DNA of 64,000 nt. Source: Bifidobacteriaceae bacterium. GTDB lineage: Bacteria > Actinomycetota > Actinomycetes > Actinomycetales > WQXJ01. Positions within the stretch are counted from its first letter, which is position 1. Each line of letters opens with the position of its first letter. A program made the position numbers and the translations under genes. The stretch is from positions 16,798 through 80,797 of the forward strand of contig JAITFE010000143.1 in NCBI GenBank assembly GCA_031281585.1, given 5' to 3'. Below the pieces are notes generated by a model. That model saw only the letters and a program-made list of their open reading frames with translations. It searched no databases and had not been told where the DNA came from. Positions 63,301 through 64,000 of the stretch are shown piece after piece.

Positions 63301-64000
63301 CGGCCGCTTGCCAGGTGCCGTTTTCCAGCTGGATCTCCGCAGTGATCACGCAGGAGCCGGGAACCGTGGCGTTGACTTCAGTGCGGTACTTGCCTGTGGC
63401 AGAAGATTGGTTGGATATGGTCTTCTGGCCATTCGCGGTGAACGTGGCGGTGCAGGTCGCGGATGGTGCGTTTGTCAAGGTGAAACGCACCGGGGTGTTT
63501 TCGGTGGGGTTGTGACGCCCCGCGTCCCACACCCGGACTCCCGGATGGAAGGCGACACCGGGGTTGTGGTCCACCGGGGAGCCATCCGGTTGGTCGGCGG
63601 GGTTGTCCCAGTTGTCCTGCGGCGAGGTCTCGCCCGGGTACTCGACCGGGTCGCCCAGCACGAAGACCCCTCCGCTGACCGGCGGGGTCACGAAGTTTGC
63701 CGTGACGTAGCGCTTCTCCGGAACGGGCGGAACGGTGGCGTCCCGCAGGTCGTGGCTCAACGCCTGGTCTTCAGCGGTGTAGTGAACCACGATGTTCTTG
63801 GCGCCTTGGATGGAGGCGTACACGTCAAGGGTGTACACGCCGGTGGTGCACTGGCCCGCGTTGAGCGGGACGGAGCAACTGAAGGTGCCGTTGTTGGCGA
63901 AGTAGACCCCGGTGTCGGAGCTGGTCGCGCTCAGGCGCGCGATGCCGCCGGTGTACGGATTCAGCGCCGAGTCCTTCAGCGTCGCGGTGATTGTCTGCTT
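48335..64000 (-). CDS. Giant Ig-repeat surface adhesin with LPFTG anchor (5' end beyond window)
   Basis: The frame is open from 64000 to the stop at 48335: 5221 codons, with the true start outside the window. Nearly all of it is Ig-like (Big_1/invasin-type) domains of 100-135 residues that share patterns such as SWL(I/V)(Q/E)P...ANG....V.AH.RD..GN.V..G..V.F.IPAG. About forty domains fit. Near the C-terminus six repeats of about 90 residues (48766-50380) carry DGTFDCPI-type motifs with a Cys pair. Then a last beta domain, a Pro-rich linker, LPFTG (encoded 48440-48454), a hydrophobic segment and AKRRRRGEES: a sortase substrate. Likely cell-wall-anchored and filament-forming, functioning in adhesion; the ligand is unknown. 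Confidence 0.93.
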   Translation of the reverse strand, partial: KQTITATLKDSALNPYTGGIARLSATSSDTGVYFANNGTFSCSVPLNAGQCTTGVYTLDVYASIQGAKNIVVHYTAEDQALSHDLRDATVPPVPEKRYVTANFVTPPVSGGVFVLGDPVEYPGETSPQDNWDNPADQPDGSPVDHNPGVAFHPGVRVWDAGRHNPTENTPVRFTLTNAPSATCTATFTANGQKTISNQSSATGKYRTEVNATVPGSCVITAEIQLENGTWQAAEGSPKTLVWANVPYTGADFNVSTAVLVANGVDAGTITVHVWDQNNYPVINAANDIVGAGVDPNSGISVGAFTHNSAVPGEYTAPFTGTKDNLDPGWEIKVTLGSSLSATLVTGGNKYAKLKPGPAAEGNSWLIQPSSATTPLANGTDTWPVSAHLRDGSGNNVANGTKVTFHIPAGTSAGGQNGPANVDALTNGGLATIQVTSTNATWDNSPAYYVVTANITDTSVPNAPQIKAVKTVDTPAANPTRTDGEVRLEYENGPVSEATSWLIQPDPKKVLADGQTTLTVRVHARDKDGNDVKTGAIAFAVPANVTAVAGAAQVVGGAGGTSTIDVAIVNGYATVAYKTTTAADYVITAKTGNASILAVKNQAETATDGQQDGRVELTFEAKPPVAQYSWLIQPDNDTNKQANKSDFYTVQVHAQDEFGNDAVDGAEVVFSIPAGIWVDGVEGPRDVTRTTVNGYASIAASSSNATDDGDPAHHVIRAKIGGAGVNAVRNAAEAATPIRTNGEVWLEYQPVGWAQSESWLVQPSGSVMADGVETLTVKAHLRGEFQNNVIDGTAVQFYIPAGTKVGATSGPAYVTATTQGGYATIQVSSTVITWDKTPPYHVVTAQVGSTGIVAVRDAAESAPPLRSDGQVRLEYTSVPTPCAAESWLVEPTGSVEVGGPIQDVKAHVRDCNGNSVANGTVVTFTIPTGTSVGAQQGPSTTVTATTTNGVATIAVAATDATWDNTPPYHVVTAKAGNVSITAVKNVDTAAAQPVRTNGEAHLVFDNKPVSSAWLVQPSPNNKFANGSDTLTVKVHAKDDLGNDVKTGSVIFAVPANLTAVVNGSDVPGGTAGTTTSVPVVDGYATVLYKTTRAADYVITAKITSSVDILAVKNAAETANDGQQDGRVELVFDPMPVSNMWLIQPDNDPNVNANKVDSYEVRVRAEDDQGNAVANGTPVVFHIPAGTWVDGVEGPRDVNTTTTGGLASITVTASDATDDNTPAHHVITAKVEGQAVANVRNAAEASTPIRLNGEVWLEFQPEPATQDESWLVEPSGNAVANGTQTLIVKAHLRDGQKNNVADGTEVEFYIPTGTKVGATSGPAWVRVSTVGGYATIEVTSTVATWDKTPPYHVVTARVVNSFTIQTVRDQAEAAAPLRTDGQVHLEYRSDPTPCAAESWLVEPGGSVKVGTITQDVKAHVRDCNGNNMENGTVVTFSIPAGTSAGAQAGPSTTVTATTTNGVATIAVAATDATNNNTPPYHVVTAKAGSVSITAVKTVDTAAAQPVRNDGEAHLVFDPDDGVAGSSWLIEPAGSVEANGTEILTVKARIKDGLGNDVADGQQVIFTIPELTKVIVGGQTYTGPMPVPVTTVNGYASINVTSTTANDSDPATTVGPYYEVTATVGGGSINAVRNEQDSPVRNDGKAHVVFGSGPVVADTSWLVQPNGTATANGTSPQIVKVEARDANGNAAGTGTIVFTIPADVSVGATSGPNTIEVPVSAGSAQISVTSSLAAGSPYKVSAAVKNAGAITTVKTDANPAVVLTDRDHVKLTFVPGPVHPGNTVASLWVDPQNHRADGASAVDAYMIVQDADHNPIAGDTSGCTFELVYSGDQGPRFGNGSTGAKITTVNGQGDPTGADGKCSVQIFSYYEGGFPVKGTFGGVSSPGPDSARPKANFSNQPVSASESWFTVTRATTNRSPDKAIADNVDYYRVQVNTRDAAGHVLTNEPVDIYAQLLPGGPEVLVGAGIRSGTTVEPGVATYDFRTTVAGVYRITVKAAGNLIATEPHGTVTSVDVEFVADGVDWTKSSVDYSSGDALPDDIGLHFADVTLRDSHNNLVPSTSVFFTLETSLGHFVEDNGTNLGQGPLEQTSSLLGKAKALIKKSGPNAEDVTLKIWLNGTTGTPVASHVFSFVPGGPSPDRSTLQITPDPTVNSLVANGQAAYDAVVTVRDVNDIHLSGKPVTFDFDQAGVTVSPAGPYTTDANGQVKVKFTSTQAKTYTVNAGVGGGNARAEDQQIRFVAGPATALKSSLVTTGSSAYADGSDIHTATVTVRDAFDNLVADQNVFFAVDPGATDIIGPTLVGANPVKSDANGEAKVNINSKEPGSFAVNAYLGGSVDPAQLVSNSPQYVQFSAGEPDPSRSSRTVSPNTDDSPSTSVVVGGSYRIKVEVVSVLDILVDKANVRLSTPVGGPLVVTPQTNEDPQLTGDSRSGYYGTYYWDVTSDVSGNYSADVEVWAKGADGNYGWQKIGKSVALRFIGGPPVPNNSWLVEPAGTATANGTDALPVVAKLFDASNNPAASGQVTFHVPADVLVAGDPTPGPRNVVVSVVNGEAAISVVSKKANDTANPFYGVSADISAPTASVGALSTVKNPAGAVLAGRSGNARVVFTPDAADPSNSTLSIPTTATGGSPVGTRIADGTQTHTAQVEVRDSQNNLVGANAASVVFSYKYRDLDGHEVSGAWPAVPTNASGIAARDFTSLVATDWEISATIASVEVAQSPKSATFVHGPVSWQKTLDSFEVDSDTKPANGLAPAYARVKVQDAQGNPVPGESVVLRLLYPDSESGPKFNSATSGPMFTSAQSLANGMASANIFSVWEKMGVDVRAEYDNHLSAVKKVNFKSDPASTLTSRFRVDPLGTNTSTTKVVADGHDGYQVKVTLRNDANELLNGSSATVVVTPVDTRAGASATSQAVTTELNGVATLDFKTEYAGTWKVTVLIGAGEVPREDNPNLTPPEWTIVFVAGDPSADSSRLVSPTAAATANGADEQVVLAEVKDSKDNPVPGASVVFTFPTDVKAKVNGSLVSGPVTVATSDGTDGGVKGTARLVLVSTKTGVFDVTARIGANSITNGSPAKVEFRNTPLSLAGSEFVITTMPSTTTVAGVDSHTARVTLRDTSGNVFVASRNVSFSYRLENTATWTAGGTVSTDADGKAELSFTQPVAGTYQVRAEVVSGAVQGQVPDAQTTRPAVFVHGPADASHSAFTTSTGVVLSDNAKTHSATATVRDANDNLVEGAVVTFTLPTGGPAHFVTVGCSAYECPQTTSLVGSAQALIASPSPVEATVTAAVASVSIGSPRVVVFDTNGPSAPDSDWNITPTTPVTANGLAEFTAVVTVRDSSPTHLLVKDAEVSFSFSPVGAVTAPGVVTIVEAAPYLTGADGKVTVHFTSTNAGKYKANALIGTEAIPVADQLIEFVAGPISFDPSKTFLTPPAGTSRADGVEEQVVTATVRDANNNPVTDAFVRFAVPAGTSLVSGTNAEVAVDSNGEARLRLVSQVAGPYQVTAEAKKGSAGTYQGIVGGSPAAVNFVAGPVDLSHSVISKTPAGPRDATGLATDSYTVTVELKDSFDNPVRIANTPVAITLTPYTPDGLSVVPGIVPPVRSVSTDADGVASTVFATTTAGVWKATGGPASGDVVIGSPVSLVFEPTGANASTSLFEVSNNTVLANGTSPHSAWVLVRDVNGNAKAGVDVQFTISDVATDVEGPTLAPTTGSVTSCDFYDSNKPAWCDQHGKALVYITSKEPGTFDASATIGGTLVNGAPKQVSFDSGPPDASNSSYTVSPDASNPANWPEAVNNPADRYTVTVTVNSASQILVPNAPVRLYGLDPDLKIVQSGGAEGFTGVPGSGSYGTYTWDLYTAVAGTYTGVVQVATGTNQWTAIAPVQFTIGYKAGPPKADKSWLVEPAGTATANGSSQLPVVAKVFDAEDNPANSGVVTFHVPADVSVIGGPNPGAGPRDVAVPVANGEAGISVVSNKANTAAQPFYGVSANITAPAASVGAIQTVKDSSGTVLANRNGQARVVFQSGPVSGPNSVLTIPTAGTEKHVGGTEKHTAQVVVKDADDNAKAGEAVRFEWIIGTAQGPGTGSYTPVNAGVSDANGIATFDFAAPNNQAVWVWVKAFVGSPAVAVGPAQAPTIVGAEFLPGPFDPSTQASFETYGPTVLNDLVAQSWARVVVQDQYGNGIGGLPVTFTLPATQAGALGTPVFVDGNTPPTSKTITVTTCARNLTTVPDECKLGADYGQGVYTPGLAYVRVVSDYEGDFTVTGSVVQAGSTYDAGSGTVKFGSPTGTEGSFTVAQTDPAAPAVFANGVSSYTVTATVLGQTASGLKPASGACVAPNLPAHVTVKAPLPNSAGCGAGSFTTDLNGQAKFQIVTTQAGAALIGAKLNGVALPTEPNGNVYQREVVFTGWRPSALHSELISPDASAREDDPAGQTVLAVVRDDYGNLAACWNGNVQVTCDVEFEVPVQTWTGDNITRVVGPARVIAHTSLIDFSVPNPLIGSIAAHVTYFGAVGTHDITATIDGQPIMIADGVLAPSGAAKAHVTFTDGTPPGEPIVNPSNGGHVDGTVADDDLDDAAKNELTVVVKDEDGNVIATCPVKPDGTFDCPIVPKVPDGTELQVVIEDKAHNQTDPPVEIITDGIAPGQPIVDPSDGGHIGGSVADEDLEDAEDGLLVVVVTDEDGNVVATCPVNGDGTFDCPIVPRVPDGTDLIVVIEDPAGNQTHPPVEIITDGVAPGKPSVDESDGKHVTGEVTEADKGDAADGDLAVVITDDSGNVVATCPVLPNGTFDCPIVPAVPDGETIHVVITDPAGNGSHPVDKVVDAVPPGDPVINESNGTNVTGHVADEDLGDAAHGDLVVVITDEDGNVVTTCPVRPDGTFNCPINPRLPDGEEVTVAVVDKAGNANDSNIVVDGVAPGTPVLEPSRGDEVTGFVPADDLRDAAQGDLVVVVTDPSTGQELCRSQVRPDGTWSCSFDPALPDGTVVEVTVVDAANNVSEERRVTIDSTAPITPVPDPTAGETLSGLGEEQGNRITVTDDQGNVLCQATVGANRVWTCQLEPAAEVGDILTIIEEDAAHNTVNRPWRVGIPEIAVAKPTLCRGDRQAATGLNFQPGETVTAVTSGEVPVGSIRANSDGMAIFQWVIPEGTPRNVHTLTLRGPLSGVHTANFTVTCGGPPADIQPPPVKPVVLPFTGADGIVGLLGASFGLLLAGLFLMLAAKRRRRGEES
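48766..50380 (-). repeat. Six C-terminal Ig-like repeats with paired cysteines
   Basis: Repeats begin at 50380, 50104, 49828, 49555, 49285 and 49009, i.e. 90-92 residues each, the last about 81. The first four share D.(I/V)(A/P)PG.P and a CPV...DGTF(D/N)CPI motif with two Cys about ten residues apart; the last two keep Cys pairs in different spacing. Confidence 0.85.
59432..62506 (-). repeat. Two copies of a four-domain super-repeat in the giant adhesin
   Basis: Domains A-B-C-D begin at 62506, 62119, 61732 and 61348; their counterparts A'-B'-C'-D' at 60970, 60589, 60202 and 59815, ending at 59432. The copies are 1536 and 1539 bases (512 and 513 residues). Each domain matches its counterpart better than its neighbour: B and B' share DGVEGPRDV, C and C' share GTKVGATSGPA, D and D' share CAAESWLVEP before and TAAAQPVR after. 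A further D-type domain lies just before A (62914-62507). Confidence 0.88.

Overview
The window is high-GC DNA from an actinomycete-type bacterium. The evidence is the gene order (rpoB-rpoC, then rpsL-rpsG-fusA-tuf, then the S10 operon), a TTG-started rpoB with the N-terminus typical of Actinobacteria, a Streptomyces-type conservon, and Gram-positive sortase (LPXTG-type) surface proteins. The genus cannot be told from the sequence alone. Almost everything is on the minus strand; the only clear plus-strand gene is one histidine kinase.

Layout. (1) 1-4065: S10 ribosomal operon (rpsJ-rplC-rplD-rplW-rplB-rpsS-rplV-rpsC, the last cut by the window edge). (2) 4066-6231: a leader region, a stand-alone EF-Tu domain-II-like protein and a DUF1345 membrane protein. 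(3) 6232-10717: str operon. Its S12 carries Arg at position 88, where Lys is usual. (4) 10882-12315: a PAS/helical sensor-like protein between rpsL and rpoC. (5) 12558-19973: rpoC and rpoB, with a large palindrome directly after rpoC. (6) 20203-41120: a complete type IV pilus (T4P) locus. From upstream to downstream it runs: two major pilins, PilV/W/X-like minor pilins, prepilin peptidase, PilM-N-O, a secreted RCC1-type propeller, the four conservon genes (CvnA-like histidine kinase, roadblock, DUF742, Ras-like GTPase), a second PAS/helical protein, then PilB, PilT and PilC. From pilV to pilC the genes overlap or are tightly spaced. (7) 41634-45665: a cell-surface set consisting of an LPNTG protein, a DUF916/WxL-type pair and a secreted Ig-like protein. 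(8) 45845-48210: a histidine kinase and an OmpR-type regulator facing each other. (9) 48335-64000: the last 5221 codons of a giant Ig-repeat adhesin with an LPFTG anchor.

How the parts may work together. The GTPase plus roadblock pair and the PAS protein sit inside the pilus operon, immediately before the extension and retraction motors. This suggests signal-controlled pilus dynamics, analogous in parts to MglA/MglB control of pili in Myxococcus. The CvnA-like kinase has Asn where I expect the phosphoacceptor His, so it may act as a non-catalytic scaffold. The pili, the giant adhesin and the WxL/LPXTG proteins together look like a surface-attachment region placed next to core transcription and translation genes. 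Functional statements about the combined system are inference; domain identities come from motifs visible in the translations.
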